Part shown: piece by piece, positions 26,667 through 36,182 of the stretch
Position numbering within the stretch: the first letter of the stretch is position 1
Layout of the letters: each line of letters begins with the position of its first letter
NCBI RefSeq assembly: GCF_000230555.1
Contig: NC_016078.1
Coordinates: 372,001-436,000, forward strand
Length of the DNA: 64,000 nucleotides
Direction of reading: 5' to 3'
Source: Pelagibacterium halotolerans B2
GTDB lineage: Bacteria; Pseudomonadota; Alphaproteobacteria; Rhizobiales; Devosiaceae
Translations under genes and position numbers: made by a program
Notes under the pieces: generated by a model
Told to the model about the DNA's origin: nothing
What the model saw: only the letters and a program-made list of their open reading frames with translations
Databases searched by the model: none

Positions 26667-28460
26667 TCAGAAGGGCCAGAGAATGGGGATCAATGTCATT
26701 GATACAATAAAGACAACGATGTTCATGAGCGCTCCGATGCGGACGAAGTCGAAAAACTTGTATCCGCCTGCGCTATAGACAAGCGTATTGGTTTGATAAC
26801 CGATCGGCGTAAGAAAGCTTGCGCTGGCGGCGAACATGACGGCCACGACAAAGGGTCGCGGATCCACGCCAAGTCCTGTGGCCAGCCCTATCGCCACCGG
26901 CGTAACGATCACCGCAACGGCGTTGTTGGTCACGATTTCGGTGAGTATGGAAGCAAGTATATAAACAACGCCGAGCGCAAACAGAGGTGACAGCACCACC
27001 AGATACGGTGCCATGAACGCCACTATGTTTTCGATCAATCCGACATTCTCCATGCCGACCCCGACACCGAGCATGGCAATGATGAGACCGAGGATTCTCC
27101 AGTCGACGGCCTGCACGGCCTCGTCGGGCTCTACACAGCGGGTAGCAAGCACCGTAGCCGCGCCGATCACGGCGAGCCCAGCGATTGGCATCAGTCCCAA
27201 TGCTGCGCCAACGACCACAGCGATCAGAACGCCGATGGCTATTGGGGCTTTCGCCCGGCGGAAACCGCGCTCTGCAGGCTCGGAAACGTTGACCAGATCA
27301 TAGTCCTCGACCATGCGCTGAAGGTCTTCGGGCGCACCTTCGATCAACAGCGTGTCGCCAACCTCAATGGGCGCCGTCTCGAAGCGCTCCGCGAGGTTTG
27401 AACCGCGACGGTGCAGGGCAAGCGGATAGACGCCATAGCGCCGGCGCAAGCGCAAATGTTTGAGCGTCTTGCCCAAAATGCCGGCGCTGGGCCCCATCAG
27501 TACCTCAACGATCGAGGAGGACCGGCTGCCAAGCGACTGCATATGCTCGGACTCGGGGATGTTGAGGTCGCCTTCCTCCTTCATCGAGAGCAGTTCGGCC
27601 ACCGACGTGCGCAGCACCACGACATCGCCAGGTTGCAGCACGACATCCTGAATGTGCCGGCGCAGCGAAAAGCTGGCGCGCAGAACGTCGATGAGTTGGC
27701 GGTCCGCACGGTTGAAGGCCGCGACCTCTCGGGCCTTTTTCCCCACATGGGGGGAATTGTCCTCGATAACGGCTTCAAGCACGAACTTCTTGCTGGCTTC
27801 CGAAAGTGAAACCGAGGAAACAGTGGTCCGGTCGGGCAGCAGCCGCCGGGCCAGCAGCATCATCACAATACCGGCTGTGGCAACGGTGATGCCAACCGGG
27901 GCAATCTCGAAGATGTGGAACGGCTCCATGCCGCTGCTCTGCGCCACGCTATCGACCAGGATGTTGGTCGAAGTCCCGATCAGTGTGCAGGTCCCACCCA
28001 GAATGGCAGAAAACGACACCGGGATGAGCAGTTTGGAGGCCGGGGTTTCCATCTGCCGGGCCATCGCCACTGCCACCGGAATCATCATCATCACGAGCGG
28101 CGTGTTGTTCATGAATGCAGACATTACGGCGATGGCCAGCAGGAACGAAAGCAGGCTTCGATAGGGATGCCGCTTTGCCCCGGCAGTGATCCAGGTCGCG
28201 AAACTTTCAAGCGCGCCCGTGCGCACGAGCGCTGCCGAAATCACGAACATTCCCGCTATCGTCGCCGGAGCACTGTTGGAGAGCACCCCGAGCAGGTCAT
28301 CGACAGAAACGATGTTGAGAAGAATGAGAACGGAAACCGCGATGGCCGCACTCACCTCCGGAGAACGCCACTCCCGAGCAAATGCGATAAAGAGACCGAC
28401 AATGACGACGCCGACGATCAGCGCGCCATAGGGCTCAATCAGGCTAGCGAACAAATGCAC
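26667..28460 (-). CDS. SLC13/DASS-type anion permease with two TrkA-C domains
   Basis: This 597-residue membrane protein has an N-terminal hydrophobic half (1-200; FMNNTPLVMMMIPVAVAMAR), two central TrkA_C/RCK-type regulatory domains at about 220-295 and 305-395, and a C-terminal hydrophobic half (405-597; TEIVTNNAVAVIVTPVAIG and AASASFLTPIGYQTNTLV). Two family signatures around N-T-P and T-N-N with TrkA_C inserts define the bacterial SLC13/CitMHS-like anion:sodium symporters (sulfate, citrate or dicarboxylate). The substrate is undetermined. The start is GTG at 28460, with GGAGG abutting it; a TTG at 28454 has better spacing. Confidence 0.88.
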   Translation of the reverse strand: MHLFASLIEPYGALIVGVVIVGLFIAFAREWRSPEVSAAIAVSVLILLNIVSVDDLLGVLSNSAPATIAGMFVISAALVRTGALESFATWITAGAKRHPYRSLLSFLLAIAVMSAFMNNTPLVMMMIPVAVAMARQMETPASKLLIPVSFSAILGGTCTLIGTSTNILVDSVAQSSGMEPFHIFEIAPVGITVATAGIVMMLLARRLLPDRTTVSSVSLSEASKKFVLEAVIEDNSPHVGKKAREVAAFNRADRQLIDVLRASFSLRRHIQDVVLQPGDVVVLRTSVAELLSMKEEGDLNIPESEHMQSLGSRSSSIVEVLMGPSAGILGKTLKHLRLRRRYGVYPLALHRRGSNLAERFETAPIEVGDTLLIEGAPEDLQRMVEDYDLVNVSEPAERGFRRAKAPIAIGVLIAVVVGAALGLMPIAGLAVIGAATVLATRCVEPDEAVQAVDWRILGLIIAMLGVGVGMENVGLIENIVAFMAPYLVVLSPLFALGVVYILASILTEIVTNNAVAVIVTPVAIGLATGLGVDPRPFVVAVMFAASASFLTPIGYQTNTLVYSAGGYKFFDFVRIGALMNIVVFIVSMTLIPILWPF

Positions 28461-28562
28461 CCTCCGCTCGGTCCATGGCGCACTCTATTCGATGCCCCCC
28501 GTCCTTGGAAAGCGGTCAGAATCAATTCGGTCTTCTTTTTTCAGAATGATCGCAGCGGAGCA

Positions 28563-30056
28563 TTATCGCTCCGAGATCGTCCGGCTGACCGCATCATGCC
28601 AGCCCGCAAGCTTTTCGTTGCGCACCGCCTCGTCCATCTCGGGCACGAACTGGTGTTCGAGTGCCCAACTCCTGGAAAAGGCTGTTTGGTCCGGCCACAT
28701 CCCTATGGCCTGTCCGGCAAGCCAGGCGGCGCCCAGAACCGTGGTTTCAAGCATATGGGGCCTGTCGATCGGCGCATCGAGAATATCGGCGAGAAATTGC
28801 ATCATATAGTCGGATGCCACCATTCCGCCATCGACCCGAAGCACGGTCGCGGCCCCGCGGGAATTCCAGTCCTTGTGCATTGCATCGAGAAGATCGGCGG
28901 TCTGGTAGCAAACGGCTTCCAGGGCTGCGCGCGCGAGTTCTTCGGGTCCGGTGTTGCGCGTAAGCCCGAACATGGCCCCCCGCGCTTCCGCATCCCAATA
29001 GGGGGCGCCCAACCCCACGAACGCCGGCACCAGATAAACGCTCTGCTTTGGATCGGCCCCGAGCGCCAATCGGCCGGAGTCCGATGCCTTGCCGATGATC
29101 TTGAGTCCATCGCGCAACCACTGCACGGCAGCGCCCGCCACAAAGATCGAGCCCTCCAGCGCATAGGTGGTCTTGCCACCCAGCCGGTAGGCGATCGTCG
29201 TGAGGAGCCGGTTCTGGGAGCGCACCTGGGTATCGCCGGTATTGAGCACCGCAAAACACCCCGTGCCATAGGTCGACTTGATCATCCCGGGCGTAAAACA
29301 CGCCTGCCCGATGACCGCTGCATGCTGATCTCCGGCCACGCCGCGGATAGGGATTTGCCTGCCGAAAATTGCTGCATCGGTCCGCCCGAAGTCCCCGTCG
29401 CAGTCGCGAACCTCCGGCAACATGGCCGCCGGCACATCCATGAGCGCCAGCAATTCGTCGTCCCAGGCGTTCTTTTCAATGTCGAACAACAGTGTGCGGC
29501 TGGCATTGGTCGCGTCGGTCGCGTGGACGGCGCCCCCCGTCAGCCGCCAGATGAGATAAGTGTCCATGGTTCCGAAGGCCAGTTCCCCGGCTTCGGCCCT
29601 CCTTCGCGCGCCCTCTACGGAGTCGAGCAACCATTTGATCTTGGTGCCGGAAAAATAGGGGTCGAGCAGCAGGCCCGTTTTCTGGCTGACCAAAGACTCC
29701 TTGCCTGCCGATTTGAGTGCATTGCAGATATCGGATGTCCGGCGATCCTGCCAGACAATGGCCCGGTGAATCGGCTTGCCGGATTTTCGGTCCCACACCA
29801 GGGTGGTTTCCCGCTGGTTGGTAATCCCGATGGCGGCAATGTCATCTGCGGAAAGCCTCGCACGCTTCAGCGCCGAGCGGACGGAGGAAATCACCGATTC
29901 CCAGATGTCTTCGGGATCGTGCTCAACCCAGCCACTTTGGGGAAAATGTTGCGCGAACTCCTTCTGGCCCTGACCGGCAACCTTCATAGCCTTGTCGAAA
30001 ACCAGCGCCCGGCTCGACGTCGTGCCCTGGTCGATGGCCAGAATGTGGCTCCCCAT
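28563..30056 (-). CDS. glpK: Glycerol kinase
   Basis: The product has 497 residues from the ATG at 30056, which has GGGAGGAG upstream; ATGs at 30071 and 30074 lie before this site. An FGGY-family kinase, it phosphorylates glycerol to sn-glycerol 3-phosphate with ATP. Motifs: [67 protein letters not shown] and [12 protein letters not shown]. Neither a glycerol facilitator nor a glpD is adjacent; it is transcribed alone, divergent from an AEC transporter gene. Confidence 0.97.
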   Translation of the reverse strand: MGSHILAIDQGTTSSRALVFDKAMKVAGQGQKEFAQHFPQSGWVEHDPEDIWESVISSVRSALKRARLSADDIAAIGITNQRETTLVWDRKSGKPIHRAIVWQDRRTSDICNALKSAGKESLVSQKTGLLLDPYFSGTKIKWLLDSVEGARRRAEAGELAFGTMDTYLIWRLTGGAVHATDATNASRTLLFDIEKNAWDDELLALMDVPAAMLPEVRDCDGDFGRTDAAIFGRQIPIRGVAGDQHAAVIGQACFTPGMIKSTYGTGCFAVLNTGDTQVRSQNRLLTTIAYRLGGKTTYALEGSIFVAGAAVQWLRDGLKIIGKASDSGRLALGADPKQSVYLVPAFVGLGAPYWDAEARGAMFGLTRNTGPEELARAALEAVCYQTADLLDAMHKDWNSRGAATVLRVDGGMVASDYMMQFLADILDAPIDRPHMLETTVLGAAWLAGQAIGMWPDQTAFSRSWALEHQFVPEMDEAVRNEKLAGWHDAVSRTISER

Positions 30057-30176
30057 TGCGTCTCCTCCCATCATCGGTTGCCGTGACCGTGCATCAAACC
30101 GGTCAAGGCGTAAAGATTGACGCGCCAGCTCATTCCATGTCTTTTAGTTTTGTCCAGCCTTGCCAAAGCCTTCCGC

Positions 30177-31112
30177 ATGCTTTCCGTTCTCAACGTCATC
30201 GCTCCGGTCTTCATCCTGATCGGGCTCGGATACCTCGCCGTCAGGGTCAAGTTCTATCCGCGTGCCGGCGTTGGCGGGTTGATCGCCTATGTGAACAATT
30301 TCGCCACGCCTTGCCTGTTGTTCAGGGCAATGATCGACGTTGATTTTTCCACCGCGTTCAATTTCTCGATCATCGGACCTTTCTATGCAGGAGCGATATC
30401 GGTTCTTGCGCTGGGCGCCATCGGTGCGGCCAGAGTGTTCAAGCGCAGACCCGGCGAAGCGGTTGCCGTGGGTTTTTCGGCAATGTTTACCAACACCGTT
30501 CTGGTGGGCATCCCGATCATGCAGCGTGCCTATGGCGATCAAGCCATGCCGATCGTTTACTCCATTATCGGGCTGCACGCGCCGGTGCTGATGACCATTG
30601 GCATGTTCGTCATGGAGTTGGCGCGGCGCGACGGCGGCAAGGTCTCCACGGCGCTGTTTCAGGGGCTCAAGAAGTCACTGGCCAACCCCATCCTGATCGG
30701 CATCGCCCTCGGCCTCCTGGCCAATCTTTTGGGGTTCGAGTTGTCCGGGGTCGCCGATGAAGTCACGCTCTTGCTGGCCGGGACGGTCATGCCCGTTGCC
30801 CTGTTCGGTCTCGGTGGAGCCCTCAACGATTATAAGCTCGGGGAGACATGGACCCAGGCGCTGATGACAAGTTCCATGCAGTTGGTCGTTCACCCGGCCA
30901 TCGCCTGGGTCATCATGGTGCCGATCCTCGGTGTCGATCCGCACATCGCCCGCTATGGCGTTTTGCTCGCCGCCATGCCTGCGGGCATAAATGTTTATAT
31001 CTTTGCGACTTTCTACAACCGGGCGATGGACGTCGCCGCCAACACGATCCTGCTGTCGACTGTGCTCTCGGTCTTCACAATAACCGGGTGGTTATTGCTC
31101 CTGGGCGCCTGA
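30177..31112 (+). CDS. AEC (auxin efflux carrier) family transporter
   Basis: The product has 311 residues from the ATG at 30177; a longer frame from 30117 lacks the family start. About ten membrane helices in two inverted halves: LNVIAPVFILIGLGYLAVRV, NFATPCLLFRAMI, FTNTVLVGIPIMQRAYG, then LLLAGTVMPVALFGLGGALN and LAAMPAGINVYIFATFYNRA. AEC carriers move organic acids such as malate or malonate. Its last 21 bases overlap the convergent transglutaminase-like gene. Confidence 0.92.
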   Translation: MLSVLNVIAPVFILIGLGYLAVRVKFYPRAGVGGLIAYVNNFATPCLLFRAMIDVDFSTAFNFSIIGPFYAGAISVLALGAIGAARVFKRRPGEAVAVGFSAMFTNTVLVGIPIMQRAYGDQAMPIVYSIIGLHAPVLMTIGMFVMELARRDGGKVSTALFQGLKKSLANPILIGIALGLLANLLGFELSGVADEVTLLLAGTVMPVALFGLGGALNDYKLGETWTQALMTSSMQLVVHPAIAWVIMVPILGVDPHIARYGVLLAAMPAGINVYIFATFYNRAMDVAANTILLSTVLSVFTITGWLLLLGA

Positions 31113-31904
31113 TTGCTGCTGTTGCTGCTGGTTCATCATGACTTGGGAAACGCGGATTGTATCCTCGGCTTGACGCTCCAATTCCGGTGCGAGCCTGACC
31201 GGCGCAGTCGTTTCCGCGTCGAGCCCGCAGGCAATCCTCACATATGAGGCTGTCGGGCACAGATTGACCGAAGGATCGAACCCGATCCAGCCCAGCCCGT
31301 CGTCCCATGCCTCGGCCCACGCATGCAGCCGTGCCGCCTCGTCATGTTCAGTGAGCACGTACCCGGTCACGAACCGCGCGGGAATGTCCATGCCGCGTGC
31401 GGCGGCCACGAACACATGCGCGTGGTCCTCGGCCACGATCTCGGGTGCATCGTCGTCCTCTTCCGGTGCCGTCTCGCGCGCTTCGTGAAGCCGGTTCATC
31501 AGCCAATGCAGAAGTTCAACCCGGCTCATTCCGGCCTTGGCATGCGCTTTCAACCGGTTGACCAGATTGCCGTTCGGCTTGGTCTGGGGCGTGAAGCGTT
31601 TGAAGAGCGACACGTTTGGCTCGCCCGCCACCCGCCCGAGCACGCCGTTGGTATCGGTGGTCTCCACGACGCCCGAAACCGAAATGAACAAATCGTTTTC
31701 AGGGCGATGCTGGCTGACAAGATGGGCCGTATTGCCGAAGGCATCGGTAAAGCTGGCGGCAGCTTCGATCCCATCCATCTTAATGGACCACTCAACCACC
31801 GATTGCGATGCGGTTTCGACCGGTGTCAAAAGCAGATGCTGGACCGCATGCGCCAGGCCCTCGCTGGGCGCAAAGCTGAATTCGTGGCGTATCGATATTC
31901 GCAT
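31092..31904 (-). CDS. Transglutaminase-like protein without catalytic cysteine
   Basis: This 270-residue protein has the N-terminal beta-domain found in bacterial transglutaminase-like proteins (1-95) and a papain-fold core at about 115-240. Active members carry GVCQD(F/H)AH at the nucleophile. Here the same position reads IVAEDHAH with A158 for Cys, while the histidine (H194, LHAWAEAW) and aspartate (D210, GWIGFDPS) survive. No other cysteine is near. The C-terminus is Gln-rich (six Q in a row). It is the third gene after the ATP-grasp and alpha-E genes, the usual set, so it probably works with them as a binding or substrate-presenting subunit (inference). Confidence 0.85.
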   Translation of the reverse strand: MRISIRHEFSFAPSEGLAHAVQHLLLTPVETASQSVVEWSIKMDGIEAAASFTDAFGNTAHLVSQHRPENDLFISVSGVVETTDTNGVLGRVAGEPNVSLFKRFTPQTKPNGNLVNRLKAHAKAGMSRVELLHWLMNRLHEARETAPEEDDDAPEIVAEDHAHVFVAAARGMDIPARFVTGYVLTEHDEAARLHAWAEAWDDGLGWIGFDPSVNLCPTASYVRIACGLDAETTAPVRLAPELERQAEDTIRVSQVMMNQQQQQQSGAQEQ

Positions 31905-31914
31905 GCATCCGCCC

Positions 31915-32859
31915 TCAGTAGAAATTGTAGCTTTCCGAAATCGCGTTTGTGAGCTGGTTATTGGCGGCGATGAAACCGGTCAGATATTCGTGCAGGCCCT
32001 GATCGAAAACCTTGTTCATGCCGCCGGCCGTCAGAAACTGCGCCATTTTTATTGCTTCGTCGTGGCAACTCGAGGGTTCGCCATAGATTTGGTCGAGCAT
32101 GCCCAGCATGGCCGTCACCGACGTCGTGCAGAAGGCCAGGGACCGGGGCATCTCCTTTCTGAAAATCAGAAAGTCGGCGATGTTCCAGGCCTTGTAGCGG
32201 TCGTGATAGATATGGCGATAGGCCCGATGCGCCGAGGCCGCGCGCAAAATCATCGTCCATTGCTGGATATCGACATCGCCGCCCACCATCGACGCACGGG
32301 GCAGCAATACGTAATATTTGACGTCCAGGATGCGCGCCGTGTTGTCGGCCCGTTCGATAAACCCGCCTGTCTGCGCAAAGGCGAACCCGTCGGTGCGCAT
32401 CAGGGTCCCCAGCACTGCGCCCCGGAACTGGTTTGAGCTTTGCTTGACCGACTGCAGGAAGCTGGGGAGCTTGTTGCCCAGAACATGGCGTGGCTGGACC
32501 TGCGAGAATTCCAGCCACGTACTGTTGAGGCTCTCCCACATATCGGTGGTAATTTCCGTCCGCACCGATTTGGCGTTGGTTCGCGCATTGAACAGGCACG
32601 ATTTCACCGACGAGGGATTATCGGTATCGAACAGCATGAAATGGGCGACGCTCGCCACGTCGACGGTATCATGCTTTTCCTTGAACGCTTCTTCGGCTTC
32701 GGCGGCTTGTAGCATGGAGAGCAGATATTCGCTCGACCCATCCTCGCCGCGTTCGGTCAGGCTCATGCGATAGCCGACTTCGAGCAGGCGGGCCATGTTT
32801 TCCGCGCGCTCCACATAGCGAGACATCCAGAACAGATTTGCAGCGGAACGTCCGAGCAT
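31915..32859 (-). CDS. Alpha-E domain protein
   Basis: This 314-residue all-helical protein opens with the family signature MLGRSAANLFWMSRYVERAE (N-MARLLEVGYRM). Other landmarks: FLQSVKQSSNQFRGAVLGTL, RADNTARILDVKYY, and the C-terminal LTNAISESYNF. Alpha-E proteins always accompany a circularly permuted ATP-grasp enzyme and are proposed partners in making a peptide or peptide tag. The start ATG overlaps the stop of the ATP-grasp gene (TGATG); the transglutaminase-like gene follows after ten bases. Confidence 0.92.
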   Translation of the reverse strand: MLGRSAANLFWMSRYVERAENMARLLEVGYRMSLTERGEDGSSEYLLSMLQAAEAEEAFKEKHDTVDVASVAHFMLFDTDNPSSVKSCLFNARTNAKSVRTEITTDMWESLNSTWLEFSQVQPRHVLGNKLPSFLQSVKQSSNQFRGAVLGTLMRTDGFAFAQTGGFIERADNTARILDVKYYVLLPRASMVGGDVDIQQWTMILRAASAHRAYRHIYHDRYKAWNIADFLIFRKEMPRSLAFCTTSVTAMLGMLDQIYGEPSSCHDEAIKMAQFLTAGGMNKVFDQGLHEYLTGFIAANNQLTNAISESYNFY

Positions 32860-34280
32860 CAGTCCTCCAGCACCCAGGTGTCCTTGGTGCCCCCGCCTTG
32901 CGAGGAATTGACCACCAGCGAGCCTTGCTTGAGCGCCACGCGCGTCAGGCCGCCGGGTGTGATCCGGATTTTGTCGCCCACCAGCACGAACGGCCGCAGA
33001 TCGACATGACGTGGCGCGATGCCCTTGCCCACAAAGGTTGGGCAGGTCGAAAGCGCCAGGGTTGGCTGGACGATATAATTGTCCGGCCTGGCCTGTATTT
33101 TCTCGGAGAATTCGGCCCTCTGCTTTTTGGTCGATGCCGGACCGACAAGCATGCCGTAGCCGCCTGAACCGTGGACCTCCTTGACCACAAGATGCTCGAG
33201 GTTTTCCAGGACGTAGGCCCGTTCGCTGTCACTGGAGCAATTATAGGTCGGCACGTTTTTCAGGATCGGCTTTTCGCCAAGATAGAATTCGATGATCTGC
33301 GGAACGTATGTGTAAACAGCCTTGTCGTCGGCAATGCCGGTGCCCGGAGCATTGATGAGCGTTACATTCCCTGCCCGATAGGCGTCGAATAACCCGGGCA
33401 CGCCGAGCATGGAATCGGCCTTGAATGTCAAAGGATCGATATAATCGTCATCGATCCGCCGATAGATCACATCGACCCGCTGCGGCCCGAGTGTGGTCCG
33501 CATATAGACCTTGCCGCCATCCACGAACAGATCCTGGCCCTCGCACAGTGTCGCTCCCATCTGGTCTGCCAGGAACGAATGCTCGAAATAGGCTGAATTG
33601 TAGATGCCCGGCGTCAGGACGACGAGATTGGGATTGCCCGGGCAATTGTCCGGCGCAACGCTTTCCATCGTCCGGCGAAGGTTTTCCGGATAGTTTTCAA
33701 CCGGAGCGACCTTGAGCTTGTGGAAGAGGTCGGGGACCAGATGCATCATCGCTTCGCGGTCTTCGAGCATGTAGGAAACACCCGAAGGCGTGCGCAGATT
33801 GTCTTCGAGCACGTAGAAATCGTCGGGCCCGGTGCGCACGATATCGACGCCGATGATATGGGAATAAATCCCCTTGGGCGGATTGAGCCCCATCATCTGC
33901 GGACAGAAGGCATCGTTCTGGACAATCAGCTTTTCGGGAATACGCCCGGCGCGGATGATGTCCTGGCTGTGATAAAGGTCCCACAGAAACATGTTGAGCG
34001 CCTTGACGCGCTGCTCGATTCCCTTTTCCAGCCGGCGCCATTCCTGCGCGGCGATTACTCGGGGGATGACGTCGAAAGGGATCAGCCGCTCGGTCGCTTC
34101 GTTCGATCCATAAACGGCAAACGTAATGCCCAACCGGCGGAATATCGTTTCTGCATCTTGAGAAAGTTGCTTGAGTGCTTGCTTGGGCTGTCCGTCCAGC
34201 CAGTCACCCAATATGCGGTAGGGTTCGCGGATCGATCCATCCGCATTGAGCATTTCGTCAAAATACTTCGTTTCGCCCAT
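32859..34280 (-). CDS. Circularly permuted ATP-grasp (type 2) protein
   Basis: The product has 473 residues from the ATG at 34280 (MGETKYFDEMLNADGSIREP); an open frame upstream to 34514 is non-coding. The family is recognised by GITFAVYGSNEATERLIPFD, GVDIVRTGPDDFYVLEDNLR, VVLTPGIYNSAYFEHSFLA, DVIYRRIDDDYIDPLTF and VKEVHGSGGYGMLVGP (nucleotide-binding loop). ATP-grasp ligases form amide bonds through acyl phosphates; this branch is predicted, not shown, to make peptides with its alpha-E and transglutaminase partners. It is first of a three-gene coupled operon. Confidence 0.92.
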   Translation of the reverse strand: MGETKYFDEMLNADGSIREPYRILGDWLDGQPKQALKQLSQDAETIFRRLGITFAVYGSNEATERLIPFDVIPRVIAAQEWRRLEKGIEQRVKALNMFLWDLYHSQDIIRAGRIPEKLIVQNDAFCPQMMGLNPPKGIYSHIIGVDIVRTGPDDFYVLEDNLRTPSGVSYMLEDREAMMHLVPDLFHKLKVAPVENYPENLRRTMESVAPDNCPGNPNLVVLTPGIYNSAYFEHSFLADQMGATLCEGQDLFVDGGKVYMRTTLGPQRVDVIYRRIDDDYIDPLTFKADSMLGVPGLFDAYRAGNVTLINAPGTGIADDKAVYTYVPQIIEFYLGEKPILKNVPTYNCSSDSERAYVLENLEHLVVKEVHGSGGYGMLVGPASTKKQRAEFSEKIQARPDNYIVQPTLALSTCPTFVGKGIAPRHVDLRPFVLVGDKIRITPGGLTRVALKQGSLVVNSSQGGGTKDTWVLED

Positions 34281-34506
34281 ACGCCTTCTTTGTGCGATGT
34301 CAGTGTGCGACCTTCCCGACGCATATCCCATTGGTGCATATTTATTTTGCGTCGTCCAGCGCTCCTGTGAGAAGCGGGAATATTTGCATCCTGAACCGCG
34401 GAGCCTGTTCGGGTTGCCTGTGCAATTGTTTTGGGCAATGCTAGCCGCGTAGACAGCAGTTGCGGTGGAGCCAGTATCTCGCCGCCGGGCATCGAGGGAG
34501 CACGAG

Positions 34507-34683
34507 ATGTACAAGTTTGAAGTTTACAAAGACAAGGCGGGAGAGTTCCGTTTCCGCTTCCGGGCGTCCAACGGAGAAGTCATGTTCTCTTCGGAGGGCT
34601 ACAAGGCCAAAGCCTCCGCGCAGAGCGCCATCGAATCCATCCGCAAGAATGTCCCCGATGCGGGTCTCGACGATCAGACCTGA
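34507..34683 (+). CDS. YegP/DUF1508 family protein
   Basis: The product has 58 residues from the ATG at 34507, with GAGGGAG upstream. One complete YegP repeat: YKFEVYKDKAGEFRFRFRAS, NGEVMFSSEGYKAKASAQSA, IESIRKNVPDAGLDD. These small beta-beta-alpha proteins are common in proteobacteria; function unknown. It is divergent from the ATP-grasp operon and convergent with the cupin gene. Confidence 0.9.
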   Translation: MYKFEVYKDKAGEFRFRFRASNGEVMFSSEGYKAKASAQSAIESIRKNVPDAGLDDQT

Positions 34684-34695
34684 GCCCGGTCGCCT

Positions 34696-35046
34696 CTAGG
34701 CATCATCCGGGTCGAGAAATGTCTGGGTGATGCCGGGAGCATCGTGGATGCACATCATCTTGAGAACGCCATCCCCGATATTTTCAAACCCGTGTGCCGT
34801 CTCCGGTTCGACGATCATGATGTCGCCGGGTTCGGCCTCGACAATCTCCTCACCTGCGCGAAAGCGCACCATGCCCTCCTGAACCATCCAGATTTCCGTG
34901 TAGGGATGGACATGCAGCCCGACCCGTTTGCCGGGGTCTGAAACGACGGCGAAAAAAGAGACATCGGCACCATAATGCCCGCCTTCGAACTTGATGGTTC
35001 TGGGGGCGTCTGTCGGCCGGTCGGTCGCACGCAAGATGTTGGGCAT
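34696..35046 (-). CDS. Cupin-domain protein
   Basis: The product has 116 residues from the ATG at 35046, with GAGG upstream. A single RmlC-like cupin barrel has metal-ligand motif 1 (GLHVHPYTEIWMVQEG: H, H, E) and motif 2 (PGDIMIVEPETAHGFENIG: H). The fold suits a sugar- or acid-binding enzyme or sensor. It lies eight bases downstream of the ABC ATPase gene and on its strand, so it belongs to the lacI-ATPase transcription unit and may modify or sense the imported sugar (inference). Confidence 0.85.
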   Translation of the reverse strand: MPNILRATDRPTDAPRTIKFEGGHYGADVSFFAVVSDPGKRVGLHVHPYTEIWMVQEGMVRFRAGEEIVEAEPGDIMIVEPETAHGFENIGDGVLKMMCIHDAPGITQTFLDPDDA

Positions 35047-35054
35047 GAAAATCC

Positions 35055-36182
35055 TCAGGCGATGCGTTCTGTTGTTTGCGGGTCGAAGTAGCAAATATGG
35101 GACGTATCGACACTGAGGGGAACCTCATCGCCAACGGCAATAGGCGATTTTCCCGATAGCCGGGTCATCAGCTTTTTTCCCGCCAGGGCAAACGTTGCGA
35201 AATTGTCCGAGCCTGCGTGTTCGGTCATTTCCGCCCGCAATGTCAGGTCGGCCGAGTCGTCTCTGGCGACGGCGAAATCTTCGGGGCGAATCCCTACGAT
35301 GACCGGCTTGTCGGCATAGGCAGCCAATGCGGCGGGCGGATTGGTCCCGGTGATCACGTGCTGGTCGGTGCCCTCCCCAAACCTGATCGATACGCCCTGT
35401 TTCTGTGGGCCCACTCTCGCCTCGATAAGGTTCATAGGGGGTGATCCCATGAAGTCCGCGACAAACAGATTGGCTGGCGCATCGTAGATTTCGGCCGGCG
35501 TCGCGAACTGCTGGATTACGCCGTCCTTGAGCACCACGATCTTGGTTCCCAGCGTCATCGCTTCGATCTGGTCGTGCGTGACGTAAACGATCGAAGCATC
35601 GAGCCGCTGGTGCAGCGCCTTGATCTCGGCACGCATTTCCACGCGCAGCTTGGCGTCGAGATTGGACAGGGGCTCATCGAAAAGGAACAGCTTGGGTTCC
35701 CGCACCAGCGCTCGGCCCATCGCCACCCGCTGACGCTGGCCGCCGGAGAGGTGAGCGGGCCGGCGGCCGAGCAGATGTTCGATCTGCAGCAATCGCGCGA
35801 CATCGCCGATCTTGCGCTTCTGTTCGGATTTTTCCACCCGGCGGATTTTCATGCCGAACGCGATGTTTTCAGCCACCGTCATCGTTGGATAAAGCGCGTA
35901 GGACTGGAACACCATGGCGATGTCCCGATCGCGCGGCGGAACGTTTGTGACGTCCCGCCCGTCGATGCAGATCGTGCCTGCGCTCGTTTCCTCAAGCCCG
36001 GCAATGCAATTGAGCAAGGTCGATTTTCCGCACCCCGATGGACCGACCAGTACGAGGAAATCGCCGGCGTCTATGGAAAGCGAAATCGATTTGAGCACCT
36101 CGATCGCGCCATAGCTCTTTTGGAGTTCTTCAATCGCCAGAATTGCGACAGGGCTTTGCTGGATAGGCGCGGGGTTCACCAT
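35055..36182 (-). CDS. Sugar ABC transporter ATPase, MalK/UgpC type
   Basis: This 375-residue cytoplasmic ATPase has Walker [10 protein letters not shown] (47-55), Q-loop in [10 protein letters not shown], signature LSGGQRQR at about 144, Walker B LFLFDEP with H-loop YVTHDQIEAMT, and a C-terminal TOBE/OB domain (240-375; VIVGIRPEDFAV). It probably energises the malE-malF-malG importer at 39157-42818, which has no ATPase of its own. Its start overlaps the end of the LacI gene by seven bases, and the cupin gene follows. Confidence 0.93.
   Translation of the reverse strand: MVNPAPIQQSPVAILAIEELQKSYGAIEVLKSISLSIDAGDFLVLVGPSGCGKSTLLNCIAGLEETSAGTICIDGRDVTNVPPRDRDIAMVFQSYALYPTMTVAENIAFGMKIRRVEKSEQKRKIGDVARLLQIEHLLGRRPAHLSGGQRQRVAMGRALVREPKLFLFDEPLSNLDAKLRVEMRAEIKALHQRLDASIVYVTHDQIEAMTLGTKIVVLKDGVIQQFATPAEIYDAPANLFVADFMGSPPMNLIEARVGPQKQGVSIRFGEGTDQHVITGTNPPAALAAYADKPVIVGIRPEDFAVARDDSADLTLRAEMTEHAGSDNFATFALAGKKLMTRLSGKSPIAVGDEVPLSVDTSHICYFDPQTTERIA

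Noticed and set aside
27915..30086. 723-codon plus-strand open frame
   Set aside because: It lies wholly antisense to the SLC13-type transporter and glpK genes, which have clear family motifs. It is rich in His, Arg and Gly as expected of a high-GC shadow frame.
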